A stretch of 44,699 nt of DNA from UBA2421 sp002343075 (GCA_937982565.1 CALJLN010000031.1:1-44699), one strand, 5' to 3'. Positions 14,991-24,175 are shown, counted from the first letter of the stretch. A program made the numbers and translations. The notes: generated from the sequence alone by a model not told the origin.

Positions 14991-15413
14991 TTACGGAACA
15001 GTAGCTGCGGGGGCCTGGCAGGCGAATGCAATCTGCGCAGTCATCGCGATATCTGAAAGTTCGACGTAGACGCGGATTGACAGATCGATTTGCATTTGCG
15101 GCTGAGCGAGTGTTCGACGTTCGCCTGCTTCACTGACAAATACGAAGTCTCCGTCGCCCCCGTGGAAAAGCCCTGAAATGTTCATTCCAAGTAGCAGCGA
15201 CAATCGTCGGACGCGTAGCGTGATTCTGCGGCCGTCCGGGCTTGTCAGCGGGATGGTGACCAGTTCCTTCTCGCGGGTGGAGACCAGATCCTCCGGGATC
15301 AGTGTTACAACCCATGTGTTATGACTGCGGTCAAGTTGCAGTGCATCCACGATCGGTGGCTCAGCGAGATGCTCGTCATCGCGACCTTGACTATTCGGAA
15401 AAAGCTCACCCAT
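14991..15413 (-). CDS. Conserved-looking protein of unknown function, threonine operon
   Basis: 140 residues, not recognised. It is mostly beta-strand by eye: NTWVVTLIPEDLVSTREKEL, VTIPLTSPDGRRITLRVRRL, then a C-terminal LSIRVYVELSDIAMTAQIAF. The start is placed at the ATG at 15413, which is preceded by GGAG overlapping the end of the upstream gene (stop 15421-15419). Translation therefore appears coupled. There is no signal peptide, membrane helix or cysteine cluster. Lying between homoserine dehydrogenase and the presumed homoserine kinase, it may belong to threonine synthesis or simply share the promoter. Confidence 0.6.
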   Translation of the reverse strand: MGELFPNSQGRDDEHLAEPPIVDALQLDRSHNTWVVTLIPEDLVSTREKELVTIPLTSPDGRRITLRVRRLSLLLGMNISGLFHGGDGDFVFVSEAGERRTLAQPQMQIDLSIRVYVELSDIAMTAQIAFACQAPAATVP

Positions 15414-15418
15414 ATAGT

Positions 15419-15817
15419 TCACTCCGGCACCGGGTATGCATGAATGCATCGGCTGCTGATGACGATGCGGACCTTCTGCACCATTCTACCACTTGAATAG
15501 CCTACGTCACTTCCAATCTCGACGGTTTCTGCGCCTGCGGTTGTGCTGGAATCCCAATCGAGCCGCTCCACCTGTTGCCTGGTCCAGTTGACGTACGCCG
15601 TCAGTGTCCATGAGGCCAGGAACTTGCTCCCGCGCACCTTGTCGGTGTGACGGGCCAGCGCCGCCGGACTCATTGAATCGAGTTGCTCGTTCCACTCATG
15701 CTTCAATCGCCGCACAATCATCAATCCGCCGTGAAGCGTGTGCAGGACGCCGCCATCGGGCACGCGGCGAAGTGCCTCTTCGGCCGGGAGGAGCGGTTCG
15801 TCTGCGGGCTCGTTCAT
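15419..15817 (-). CDS. Protein of unknown function coupled to homoserine dehydrogenase
   Basis: 132 residues, not recognised. An acidic N-terminus (MNEPADEPLLPAEEALRRVP) is followed by VLHTLHGGLMIVRRLKHEWN, a helical middle part and a beta-rich end (MVQKVRIVISSRCIHAYPVP). Its ATG overlaps the TGA of homoserine dehydrogenase in the arrangement ATGA, and its own stop lies six bases before the next start. The three genes are therefore a tightly coupled unit. The product is soluble by appearance. It and the following gene may be a pair, since both are small, beta-rich and translated in sequence. Confidence 0.6.
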   Translation of the reverse strand: MNEPADEPLLPAEEALRRVPDGGVLHTLHGGLMIVRRLKHEWNEQLDSMSPAALARHTDKVRGSKFLASWTLTAYVNWTRQQVERLDWDSSTTAGAETVEIGSDVGYSSGRMVQKVRIVISSRCIHAYPVPE

Positions 15818-17154
15818 GATTCGGCAAACTCCCTCGGCTGATCAATAATTCGCAGTTTGACCGTCGCCGGCTGTATGCAGGCCAGTTGGTCGATTTCCGC
15901 CAGCGCCGCGGCCACGTTGCCTTCGATGGCGATGTGGGTGGTGATGACGATTGGGACGAATTTGCCGCCGTTGTCTTCCCGCTGCAGGATCGCACTGATG
16001 CTGATCCCGTGCCGGCCGAGGCAGTTGGAGATTTGTGCGATCGTGCCCGGAACATCGCGCGCCAAAAGCCGCAGGTAATAGCGGCTGCGAAGGTCGCCGA
16101 TCGGTTCGACCATCGCCTGTTCGACGCAATCGGGATAAATGCGCAGCTTCGCGAAGGCCGCCGGTGCCGCACCGATGCCGACGCTGAGTAAATCGCTTAC
16201 CACCGCCGAGGCGGTTGGCATCGAGCCGGCGCCCCGGCCGTAGAAGAGCGCATGGCCGAGTGCGTTGCCGTAGACGCTGATGGCATTGAAACCACCGCTC
16301 ACTTCGGCCAGTACATCCGTGTGATGCACCAATGTCGGGTGGACGCGCAGCACCAGTTTTCCCTCGGTCGTGCGCTCGCCGATTGCCAGCAGCTTCACCA
16401 CATATCCCAACTCGCCGGCAAACTTGATGTCGAGCGGTTCAAGCGTGGTGATGCCCTCGAGGTGGATGTCGCGCGGGTTGATGCGGGCGTCGAAAGCCAG
16501 GCCCGCCAGCAGCGCGAGCTTCTGCGCGGCGTCGGCGCCGGAGACATCCAGCGTTGGGTCGGCCTCGGCAAAACCGAGCGATTGCGCTTCCGCCAGCGCC
16601 TGGGCATAAGTCCAGCCGTTCTTGGTCATGCGCGTGAGAATGGCGTTGCAGGTGCCATTGACGATGCCCACCAGGGCGTCGATTCGATTGGCCAGCAGGC
16701 CCCGCGTGAGCGATTCGACAATCGGAATGCCGCCGCCGCAACTTGCCTCGAAGGCGATGCAGGCGTGGTGCGTACGGGCGGTGGCGAAAAGGGCCGGTCC
16801 TTTCTCGGCCAGCAGCGACTTGTTTGCGGTGATAACGTGTTTGCCCAGTTTGAGGGCATCGGCAAGATATTTTGCCGCGGGGTCGATTCCCCCCATCACT
16901 TCGACGACGATCTTCACGTCGGGGTCGTTGATGGCGGCCTGCGCGTCGGTGGTAAAGGGGAGGCCGCGGTGCACTCCTTCGGCCTTTTCTGACTCGGATC
17001 GATGTTTTTGCAGATCTCTGACAACAACATGGCGTAGATCGAAGGTCACGCCGGTGCGCTGTTCAAAGCGAGCGGCCTGGTCGCGCAGAATCTGCACGAC
17101 ACCCTTGCCCACGGTGCCATATCCCAATAGTGCAATACCAACGCGGTCTGACAT
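15814..17154 (-). CDS. hom: Homoserine dehydrogenase with C-terminal ACT domain
   Basis: 446-residue NAD(P)-dependent enzyme reducing aspartate semialdehyde to homoserine, the branch point to threonine and methionine. It has the nucleotide-binding motif GYGTVGKGVV (11-20), VVEVMGGIDPA, TANKSLLAEKGP with the catalytic lysine, FEASCGGGIPIVESL, GIVNGTCNAILTRM and the active-site run FAEADPTLDVSGADAAQKLALL. The final 80 residues (YYLRLLARDVPGTIAQISNC and following) are an ACT domain, the usual site of threonine feedback inhibition. It is the first gene of a four-gene leftward operon ending in a putative homoserine kinase. It diverges from the metallophosphoesterase across 90 bases. Confidence 0.95.
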   Translation of the reverse strand: MSDRVGIALLGYGTVGKGVVQILRDQAARFEQRTGVTFDLRHVVVRDLQKHRSESEKAEGVHRGLPFTTDAQAAINDPDVKIVVEVMGGIDPAAKYLADALKLGKHVITANKSLLAEKGPALFATARTHHACIAFEASCGGGIPIVESLTRGLLANRIDALVGIVNGTCNAILTRMTKNGWTYAQALAEAQSLGFAEADPTLDVSGADAAQKLALLAGLAFDARINPRDIHLEGITTLEPLDIKFAGELGYVVKLLAIGERTTEGKLVLRVHPTLVHHTDVLAEVSGGFNAISVYGNALGHALFYGRGAGSMPTASAVVSDLLSVGIGAAPAAFAKLRIYPDCVEQAMVEPIGDLRSRYYLRLLARDVPGTIAQISNCLGRHGISISAILQREDNGGKFVPIVITTHIAIEGNVAAALAEIDQLACIQPATVKLRIIDQPREFAES

Positions 17155-17244
17155 AAGTGGCTGGACTTTACGAACGTATCAAACGGCGGGCAAGCCAGGT
17201 CGGGGGTAAGCGGGTCTTCGGCTGGACGCGCATTTGACGCTCAT

Positions 17245-18033
17245 ATGCCGCGTCCTTACGATCCGCCGTTCGCGAAAAACAGCATGTTTGCAATTGTCAG
17301 CGACATTCACGGCAACCTTGAAGCGCTCACCACGGTGATGGCGGAGATCGACCGGCGGGGGATCAGCGAAATTGTCTGCCTCGGGGATATCGTTGGTTAT
17401 GGCCCCAACCCGATGGAGTGCCTCGATATCGTCCGCGATCGCTGCCAGACCGCGATTATGGGAAACCATGATTTTGCGGTGTTATATGAGCCGTACAACT
17501 TCAATTCGGGCGCAGAATCGGCCTGTTTCTGGACCCGGCGGCAGTTCGAGAACGACAGCGACATCGACCGCCGGGCAAAGCGATGGAAATTTCTGGGCAC
17601 GCTACCCGCCCGCGTGCGGACAAATGAATATGTCGCGGTCCATGCCAGCCCGCGCCGACCCATTAACGAATACATTTTCCCGGATGACATTTACACAAAT
17701 CCGGGCAAGTTTGTGAGCATTTTTGAACGATTCGACAAGCTCTGTTTTGTCGGGCACACCCATGTGCCGGGCGTGTTTCTTGAAGGTCCGGATTTTTACA
17801 GCCCCGATGAGTTGGACTTTAAGTTCGAGCTGTCTGATGAAAAAGCGATCATCAATGTCGGCAGTGTGGGCCAGCCGCGTGACCGGGACGCGCGCAGCAG
17901 TTTTGTGGTGGTGACTGAGACGCATGTCGAGTTCATCCGCTTGGAATATGACGTGGAAGCGACTGTGAAAAAGGTCTCAGAAACCAAAGAGCTGGACAAC
18001 TTTCTCGGCACCCGACTTTTGGACGGAAGATGA
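17245..18033 (+). CDS. Calcineurin-like metallophosphoesterase
   Basis: 262 residues with the complete metal-binding set of the family: SDIHGN (D20, H22), LGDIVGYGPNP (D48), MGNHD (N74, H75), AVHASPR and GHTHVPG. This short cytoplasmic form resembles YfcE/MJ0936-type phosphodiesterases that act on small phosphodiesters or nucleotides; the physiological substrate cannot be told. The motif spacing is normal and nothing is missing. The start could be 17245 or the methionine at 17284 just before AIVSDIHG; neither has a clear ribosome site. It stands alone between hom and yidC. Confidence 0.85.
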   Translation: MPRPYDPPFAKNSMFAIVSDIHGNLEALTTVMAEIDRRGISEIVCLGDIVGYGPNPMECLDIVRDRCQTAIMGNHDFAVLYEPYNFNSGAESACFWTRRQFENDSDIDRRAKRWKFLGTLPARVRTNEYVAVHASPRRPINEYIFPDDIYTNPGKFVSIFERFDKLCFVGHTHVPGVFLEGPDFYSPDELDFKFELSDEKAIINVGSVGQPRDRDARSSFVVVTETHVEFIRLEYDVEATVKKVSETKELDNFLGTRLLDGR

Positions 18034-18042
18034 AAGGAATAG

Positions 18043-18096
18043 CGGGCAGAGGGCAGTGGGCCGCAGGCAGGAGATAACCCCGCCGACCGCCGACTG
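18043..18096. repeat. Intergenic repeat of the GGGCAGAGGGCAG / CCGACTGCCGACTG family
   Basis: The short gap before yidC contains CGGGCAGAGGGCAGTGGGC (18043-18061) and, further on, GCCGACCGCCGACTG (18082-18096). Both words recur at the window start (3-35 and 257-297). This links that mosaic to a dispersed element family. Confidence 0.45.
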
Positions 18097-18116
18097 TCAT
18101 TTTCCCACTTCCCAAG

Positions 18117-20285
18117 ATGGATAACAAACGGCTGTTGGTAGTGATGTTGATTGCGATACCGCTGGTTCTCCTATGGGAGCCGGCGATTGTGTGGATAGGT
18201 CGGCAGATGGGTTACGACATGAGTCGTAAACCCCCGACAACACAGGTTGCCACGACGAACGCATCGGGAAGCGGCTCGACCGCGAGCGGCCTCGAAACAC
18301 CCGCCGGCGGGAGCGGGCCAGGCATCGGTCCGGTTGAATCGACGACGGGCCCTGGAGCGGGGCCTGTCGCCGACGCGGCTCCCGGGGCAGTGCGAGTGTT
18401 GGATTCCGTTGACCGCGGCAGCTCAAAAAAAGCGCCGGAACCGATCGGTTCGGATATTCCCGATGATGACCGATATGCGCTGGGCGTCCGGTTTTCACCG
18501 CTGGGTGCGTCGATCGACGGCGTCACCCTCAATCGATACAAGAAAAGTGTCGGATCGCCCGCGCGATATGTGTTCCAGGAGCCTTACGAGGGGTTTGCCG
18601 ATGCATCGCGGCCGATGGGTAGCGGGGAGATAACCATCACCGTCGACGGCGTGGCTTCAAAGGTCGATCTTTCAAGAGTGCACTGGACGCAGCGAGACCG
18701 GTCGGTGACGCGGGCCGAGTTTAGTGTCGATCTCGGGTCAGATGCAGGGCCGATTGTGCGGGCTGTGAAGACATTCACCATCAAGCCCCGCGAGGAGGCA
18801 AAGGCAACCACCGGCGGCTATGAAGTGGTTGTCGAGATGAAGTTTGAGAACCTCTCTGGCCGAGCGGTGACGGTCAGCCAGCAGTTCACCGGCCCCCTCA
18901 CCCCTCCAAAAGAACTCGACCGCGGAAGCGATCGCAATATCGTCGGCGGGTATGTCGAAAGCGGCAAGATCTTTCGCATTCGCCACGACTACACCGAATC
19001 ATTCAGCGAGAAATACCCCCGATACGATTACACCAAGAGCAAGAACGACGATCCACTGCTCTGGGTTGGTGCCTGCAGCGTCTATTTTAACGCCATTCTC
19101 CGGCCCGACCCGCTGCCCGGAGCGCAGGGGATTTCGCCGGACTATATTCAGAAAGCGGAAGCCGTCGCGCTCGATCCGGCCAATCCTGATTCACACAATC
19201 GACACGTCGTCACGCAGTTTCAAACCACCGACCTCGCGCTGGCACCCGGCCAAGCCATAACGCTGCCGATGCGCCTCTTTGTTGGCCCGAGGCTTCGGTC
19301 GTTGATGAACAACGACTATTTCGCCAGCCTGCCATTTCGCTACGACGAGACGCTTGTGCTCACCGCGGGGCCGTGTGCATTTTGCACGTTCCAATGGCTG
19401 GTCGACATTCTCGTCGGCTTACTGGGCTACATTCAGATCGTGGTGCGCGACTGGGGCATTTCGATCATCGTGCTGGTGTTGATCGTCCGCGCTCTGCTGC
19501 ATCCGATCACCAAGCGGGCGCAGGTCAATATGATGGGCATGGCCAAGTTTGGCCCGGAACTCGAGCGGATCAAGAAAAAATATGCCGACAATAAAGATGA
19601 ACTGAATCGCGCCATGATGCAGTTCTATAAAGAGCATGGTGCCACACCGGTGCTCGGCTGTCTGCCCATGCTACTGCAAATGCCGATCTGGATCGCGCTA
19701 TTCAGCGCGCTACAAAGTACGTTTGAACTGCGCCAGGCACCGTTCCTGCAGATCGGCGGGACGCATCTGACCTGGATCAAAGATCTAAGCCAGCCGGATC
19801 ATCTGGTGAAGTTTGAGAATACTTTCACGCTGCTGGGCATGGTGCCGATCAGCGGGTTGAACATCCTTCCGTTTTTGCTGGCGATCGTGTTTTTCCTCCA
19901 GCAGAAGTACACCCCCAAACCCCCCGCGAGCACCCCGGAACAGTTGCAGCAGCAAAAAATGATGCAGTGGATGACGCTGCTATTCCCCGTTTTCCTCTAC
20001 GGCGGGCCGAGTGGGCTGAACTTGTACATCTTAGCGAGCACGACGTTTGGCATTATTGAGAGCAAGATCATTCGCGACCACATCAAGCAAAAGGAAGCCG
20101 CGGAGCAGGCGGGCGCGGTGATCGTGGACGCGGAGGACACGCCCCGAGGGAAGAAATCCCCCGCGGGCAGTACCGGCCCGGCAAAGCCGCAGGGCTGGCT
20201 GGCTCGGAAGATGGCCGAAATGCAGCGGCGCGTCGAAGAAGTTCAGAAACAGGCCGAGAAGCAGCAGCGGAAAAAGCCGAGATAA
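18117..20285 (+). CDS. yidC: Membrane protein insertase YidC
   Basis: 722-residue YidC/Oxa1 insertase of the inner membrane. It has an N-terminal membrane helix (about 4-28, RLLVVMLIAIPLVLLW) and a Pro/Gly/Ser/Thr-rich linker (about 39-110). A large periplasmic domain runs to about residue 415, followed by the conserved insertase core. The core starts at VRDWGISIIVLVLIVRALLH with the functional arginine in LIVRALLHPITKRAQ, then the cytoplasmic hairpin (ELERIKKKYADNKDEL) and the remaining helices. The C-terminus is a basic tail ending EKQQRKKPR, probably contacting ribosomes. It is longer than E. coli YidC because of the linker and tail. It is followed by mnmE, the order seen near many bacterial replication origins. 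Confidence 0.96.
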   Translation: MDNKRLLVVMLIAIPLVLLWEPAIVWIGRQMGYDMSRKPPTTQVATTNASGSGSTASGLETPAGGSGPGIGPVESTTGPGAGPVADAAPGAVRVLDSVDRGSSKKAPEPIGSDIPDDDRYALGVRFSPLGASIDGVTLNRYKKSVGSPARYVFQEPYEGFADASRPMGSGEITITVDGVASKVDLSRVHWTQRDRSVTRAEFSVDLGSDAGPIVRAVKTFTIKPREEAKATTGGYEVVVEMKFENLSGRAVTVSQQFTGPLTPPKELDRGSDRNIVGGYVESGKIFRIRHDYTESFSEKYPRYDYTKSKNDDPLLWVGACSVYFNAILRPDPLPGAQGISPDYIQKAEAVALDPANPDSHNRHVVTQFQTTDLALAPGQAITLPMRLFVGPRLRSLMNNDYFASLPFRYDETLVLTAGPCAFCTFQWLVDILVGLLGYIQIVVRDWGISIIVLVLIVRALLHPITKRAQVNMMGMAKFGPELERIKKKYADNKDELNRAMMQFYKEHGATPVLGCLPMLLQMPIWIALFSALQSTFELRQAPFLQIGGTHLTWIKDLSQPDHLVKFENTFTLLGMVPISGLNILPFLLAIVFFLQQKYTPKPPASTPEQLQQQKMMQWMTLLFPVFLYGGPSGLNLYILASTTFGIIESKIIRDHIKQKEAAEQAGAVIVDAEDTPRGKKSPAGSTGPAKPQGWLARKMAEMQRRVEEVQKQAEKQQRKKPR

Positions 20286-20344
20286 CAAACGGACCGGGTG
20301 TGCCTCGGGCACGCGTGTTTCGCGGGCACTGTTGCGTGTAGACC

Positions 20345-21742
20345 ATGAACTCCGGCGACACCATCGTCGCAATCTCCTCCGCCGTCGGTGCTGCGGCGCG
20401 GATGATTGTCCGGGTTTCGGGGCCACGGGCGTTTCCGGTGGCATCGTCGATCCTCACGGCACCCGTCCGCGTGGACCATGCGGTCGTCTCGGTGCGGCTT
20501 TGCTGGGAATCGTTCACCGTTCCTTCAATCGCCTACTGCTTTGTCGGCCCGCGCAGCAGCACGGGCGAAGATATTGTTGAGTTACACATCCCCGGCAACC
20601 CCTTGCTCGCCAGGGACGCTCTCGCGCGGCTGATTGCTGCCGGGGCCAGGCAGGCCGAAGCGGGGGAGTTTTCGGCGCGAGCATACTTCAACGGCCGAAT
20701 CGATCTCACCCAGGCAGAAGGAATCTCCCTCGCGGTGTCGGCGGCCAATGAAGGGGAGCTGCGCGCCGCGCGCCAGTTGCTCGCCGGCGAACTCGCCGCG
20801 AGGCTGAAGCCGAGCCTCGAACAACTCGCCAGCACACTCGCGCTTGTCGAAGTCTGGATCGATTTCACGGAAGAAGACGTCATTTTCATCACCCCCGCTC
20901 AAATTGCCGAACAACTGCAAAAGCTCGACGACGATTTGCACACGCTCCTTTCGCAGGCCACCCGTTTTGACCGGCTGACGCACGAACCCACGTTCGCGCT
21001 CGTCGGCTGGCCCAACGCCGGCAAAAGCACGCTTCTCAACACGCTGGCAGGCCAGCAGCGGGCGGTGGTGAGCCATGTGGCGGGCACGACGCGCGACGCT
21101 ATCTCAGCCGAGGTGGTGCTGCAGTGCGGGTTAGTGAAGCTCATTGACGCCGCAGGGATCGAGCCGGAAGACCTTGACCAGCGGTTTTCCCCCCAGGCGC
21201 ACATCAACAGCCAGATGCGCAAGATTGCCGAAAAGGCGGCCGCCACGGCTGATTTTGTCATCCTGGTGCACGCCGCGGACGATTCCCGCGCGCCGCCGGA
21301 GTTGGGCAGGGCATTTGATTGCGTCGCGCTGACGAAAGTCGATTGCTCGGATGCTGTTGCGGAGGGTGGCGCCGGGTGCGAACTGCGTTCGCCCGGCCGA
21401 GGCGACGACGCATCTCCGCAGCACGCGTTTTTTCCCGCCGACACGTTGATTCGGGTGTCTGCCCACACCGGCGAAGGCATTGAAACGCTGAAGCAGTCGC
21501 TCGACGCGCTCGCGTTCGGTCGCCCCGGCGGCGCATCGGTGGCGCTCAACGAGCGCCATCTCACCGCCATCGCCGCGGCGCGCCGCGGGCTGTCCGAAGC
21601 CCGCGCCGCCGCCGCGGCACCCGCGGAGATCGTCGCGTTGCATTTGCGACAAGCGCTGGACGCACTGGGCACCATCACCGGGCAGATTACGCCGGATGAC
21701 GTCCTGGGGCGGGTTTTTGCGACCTTTTGCATTGGAAAGTGA
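20345..21742 (+). CDS. mnmE: tRNA modification GTPase MnmE (divergent)
   Basis: 465-residue GTPase that, with MnmG, modifies the wobble uridine of tRNAs. Layout: an N-terminal folate-binding domain (1-118), a helical domain interrupted by a G domain (about 215-395), and the invariant C-terminal FCIGK with its cysteine. The P-loop is GWPNAGKST (221-229) and the K-loop/switch I motif is AGTTRD (246-251). Departures from consensus: the usual GRGG-containing N-terminal segment reads SSAVGAAARMIVRVSG, G3 is DAAG instead of DTAG, and G4 is TKVD instead of NKxD. The overall length and C-terminus argue for a working enzyme. No ribosome site is evident. It lies 59 bases after yidC and may be co-transcribed. 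Confidence 0.92.
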   Translation: MNSGDTIVAISSAVGAAARMIVRVSGPRAFPVASSILTAPVRVDHAVVSVRLCWESFTVPSIAYCFVGPRSSTGEDIVELHIPGNPLLARDALARLIAAGARQAEAGEFSARAYFNGRIDLTQAEGISLAVSAANEGELRAARQLLAGELAARLKPSLEQLASTLALVEVWIDFTEEDVIFITPAQIAEQLQKLDDDLHTLLSQATRFDRLTHEPTFALVGWPNAGKSTLLNTLAGQQRAVVSHVAGTTRDAISAEVVLQCGLVKLIDAAGIEPEDLDQRFSPQAHINSQMRKIAEKAAATADFVILVHAADDSRAPPELGRAFDCVALTKVDCSDAVAEGGAGCELRSPGRGDDASPQHAFFPADTLIRVSAHTGEGIETLKQSLDALAFGRPGGASVALNERHLTAIAAARRGLSEARAAAAAPAEIVALHLRQALDALGTITGQITPDDVLGRVFATFCIGK

Positions 21743-21827
21743 GACCGACTTGCAAATCTCGCACGGCATCGCAATAACCGTGAATGATCTTGCGAATACA
21801 GGGCAAGGCACATTTCGGGAGCACGCT

Positions 21828-24020
21828 ATGAAACGGAATATCACACTGATGGCGCTTTTGGTCGGGTCGTTCTTGCTTGCCGTCTCGGCATCTGCGCAGC
21901 CGGTGGCCGATCGGGTGCCGGCTGGGGCGATTGTTTATGTCGGCTGGCAGGGCACCGAAAATGTGCCCGGTTATGCCGGATCGCACTTTGAGGCGATTAT
22001 CAGGGAGTCCAACATCCCGGCGGTGTTCCGGCAGGTGTTGCCGCAGGCGATCCGGCGCGTGGCGCGCGAAGACGCGCGTGCCGGGGCCGATCTGCAGATG
22101 GTCTATGACCTGCTCGCGCCGGTTGCAAAGTATCCCACGGCGTTCTTCTTTGAAGGCCTCAACTTCGAGGGCAGGCAACCCATGCCGCGGCTGGGGCTGG
22201 TCTGCCGGGCGGGGGCCGATGCCGAGGCCCTGCGCGCCCGGCTGCAGGCGGTGATGGATCGCGCCGGTGACCCCAATCTGCCGGTGAAAGTCATCGTCAG
22301 CGGGCAGGATGTGGCGCTGCTGGTGGGCTACGCGCCCGACGAGATGGCCCTCGCCGGTGATGCCGGCGGCCGGCCCGATGCACTCACTGCCGACGCCGGT
22401 TTTCAATCGGCGCTGGGCAAGGTGAAAGCCGATGCCGTCATTGCCCTGCACATCAACGTCGATTCGCTGTTTAAGACGATCGATGGCGCCGTTGAACTGA
22501 ATGCCAACGCGGACGAACGAGCCATGTACGAGAAGGTGGTTGAGGCAATCGGCCTCCGTGGTGTGAAGCGGCTCATCGCGACAAGCGGATTTGATGGCAA
22601 AGACTGGATGGAGCGGGTGTATGTCGAAGCGCCGACCCCGCGCAAGGGGATTCTCAATATGCTCGATCAGCCGGCGCTGGGTGATGACCTGCTGAAGGTG
22701 ATCCCTGCAACAGCCGATTTGTTTGTGGCCGGTAGCTTCGATGTCGGCAAGCTGATTGCAGAACTTCGCACAATCGTCGGGGAGATTGATCCCGACGCAC
22801 AGAAGATGTTCGACCAGGGCCTCGGCGGGGCGACGATGGCTATCGGGCGCAACTTACGCACGGATGTGCTCGACCCGCTGGGCGCGCATTGGGTGGCCTA
22901 CAGTGCCCCGGAAGTGGCCGGCGGGGGGCTGCCGGGCATGGTCGTGGTCAACAAGCCCGATGACGTGGCAAAAGCCAAGAGCGGGCTGATGGCGGTGAGC
23001 ATTTTCGCCAGTAACTCGGCGGCATCGGCCCTGGCGATGAACAACGCACCGATCACGCTCGGCGGGCGGCAGGTGAAGTATGGCGACCTTGCGATCAACT
23101 ACCTCGCCACGCCGCTGGTCACGCCGTGCTGGAGCGTGCAGGGGGAATACATGATTGCTGGCTTCTATCCACAATCGGTTATTGGCGCGTGGCGGCAGAT
23201 TGAGTCGGGCCAGGGGCTGATGATTGATACTTCGGAGTACAAGGCGTTGCGTGCCCGGCTGGGGGCGGAACAGATCAGCGGGATTACTTTCGCGAATTTG
23301 CCAGCAACTGCGCCTCAGGGGTACCAGATTTTGCTGGTTCTGTCGCGCGTGGTTGGCATCGCCGACCTGTTCGGCATCCAAAGTCCGCCGATCGTGATTC
23401 CGCCGTATCACATCTTCCAGGAAAATCTCACGGTCGCCGGCGGGGTAAGCTGGGTGGAAGACGACGGCGTGCATATGAAGCGCGTCGCGCCGTTCCCCGG
23501 GGCCGAACTGCTGCAAGGCGGGGGGGCGGGGGTGATCGCACCGATCATCGGCATGAGTGCGCTGCAGACGAGCATCATGCTGCCGTCGCTAAACCGGGCC
23601 CGGGAGACCGCCAACCGGGTAAAATGTGGGAACAACCTGAGGCAGCTTGGGCTGGCAATGAAGCTGTTTGCCAACGAGAATCGCGGGAATTTTCCTGCGG
23701 ACATGCGTTCATTGGCCCAATACGCTGTCGCCAATGATGTCTCCGCTAGTGTGTTTCTCTGTCCGAGTGACGGGGACGACGTGCCTGAAGGCATTGATGA
23801 GTGGCCACTGGACCAGAGACTCGACTGGATCGTCGCAAACACGGGGTACGAATACGCGGCGGCCGGTTTGACGGACCTTGCCGGCTTCGATGTGGTATTG
23901 ATTCACGAGAAGCTCAACGCTCACGATAACGACGGGATCAATATTCTTTACGGGGATGCGCATGTGGAGTTTCACCTGCGTCAGAGTGCGGTGAAGGAAC
24001 TGCAGAAGGGCAAAAAATAG
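21828..24020 (+). CDS. Secreted protein with internal pseudopilin-like module
   Basis: 730 residues. A signal peptide (MKRNITLMALLVGSFLLAVS followed by ASA) leads into a large domain (about 25-555) of unknown function, with features of planctomycete extracellular proteins. The last 150 residues resemble the type II pseudopilin-like proteins abundant in Planctomycetes: a hydrophobic stretch GVIAPIIGMSALQTSIMLPS, then LNRARETANRVKCGNNLRQL, and the C-terminal ILYGDAHVEFHL signature. Normally that hydrophobic segment is the N-terminus after a prepilin peptidase site; here it is internal and there is no such site. GGGAG precedes the ATG at 21828; the frame is open earlier but would overlap mnmE. 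Confidence 0.75.
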   Translation: MKRNITLMALLVGSFLLAVSASAQPVADRVPAGAIVYVGWQGTENVPGYAGSHFEAIIRESNIPAVFRQVLPQAIRRVAREDARAGADLQMVYDLLAPVAKYPTAFFFEGLNFEGRQPMPRLGLVCRAGADAEALRARLQAVMDRAGDPNLPVKVIVSGQDVALLVGYAPDEMALAGDAGGRPDALTADAGFQSALGKVKADAVIALHINVDSLFKTIDGAVELNANADERAMYEKVVEAIGLRGVKRLIATSGFDGKDWMERVYVEAPTPRKGILNMLDQPALGDDLLKVIPATADLFVAGSFDVGKLIAELRTIVGEIDPDAQKMFDQGLGGATMAIGRNLRTDVLDPLGAHWVAYSAPEVAGGGLPGMVVVNKPDDVAKAKSGLMAVSIFASNSAASALAMNNAPITLGGRQVKYGDLAINYLATPLVTPCWSVQGEYMIAGFYPQSVIGAWRQIESGQGLMIDTSEYKALRARLGAEQISGITFANLPATAPQGYQILLVLSRVVGIADLFGIQSPPIVIPPYHIFQENLTVAGGVSWVEDDGVHMKRVAPFPGAELLQGGGAGVIAPIIGMSALQTSIMLPSLNRARETANRVKCGNNLRQLGLAMKLFANENRGNFPADMRSLAQYAVANDVSASVFLCPSDGDDVPEGIDEWPLDQRLDWIVANTGYEYAAAGLTDLAGFDVVLIHEKLNAHDNDGINILYGDAHVEFHLRQSAVKELQKGKK

Positions 24021-24175
24021 CACCGTGGCGGGGGGACGGGAAAACGGAGCGAGACTTTTGGCACCGTGTGGTTCGCCTTGGCGATTCGTGGATTCCCTCC
24101 GCGTGCAGACTCGAAGAAAGTAAGACAATTTATCAGTCGAACTGACCCGGCCAGAAGCTATTGCATAATGTTATA

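Noticed and set aside
20300..20312. GTGCC-TCG-GGCAC hairpin after yidC as a terminator
   Set aside because: The stem is only five base pairs and no T-run follows; yidC and mnmE may well be co-transcribed.
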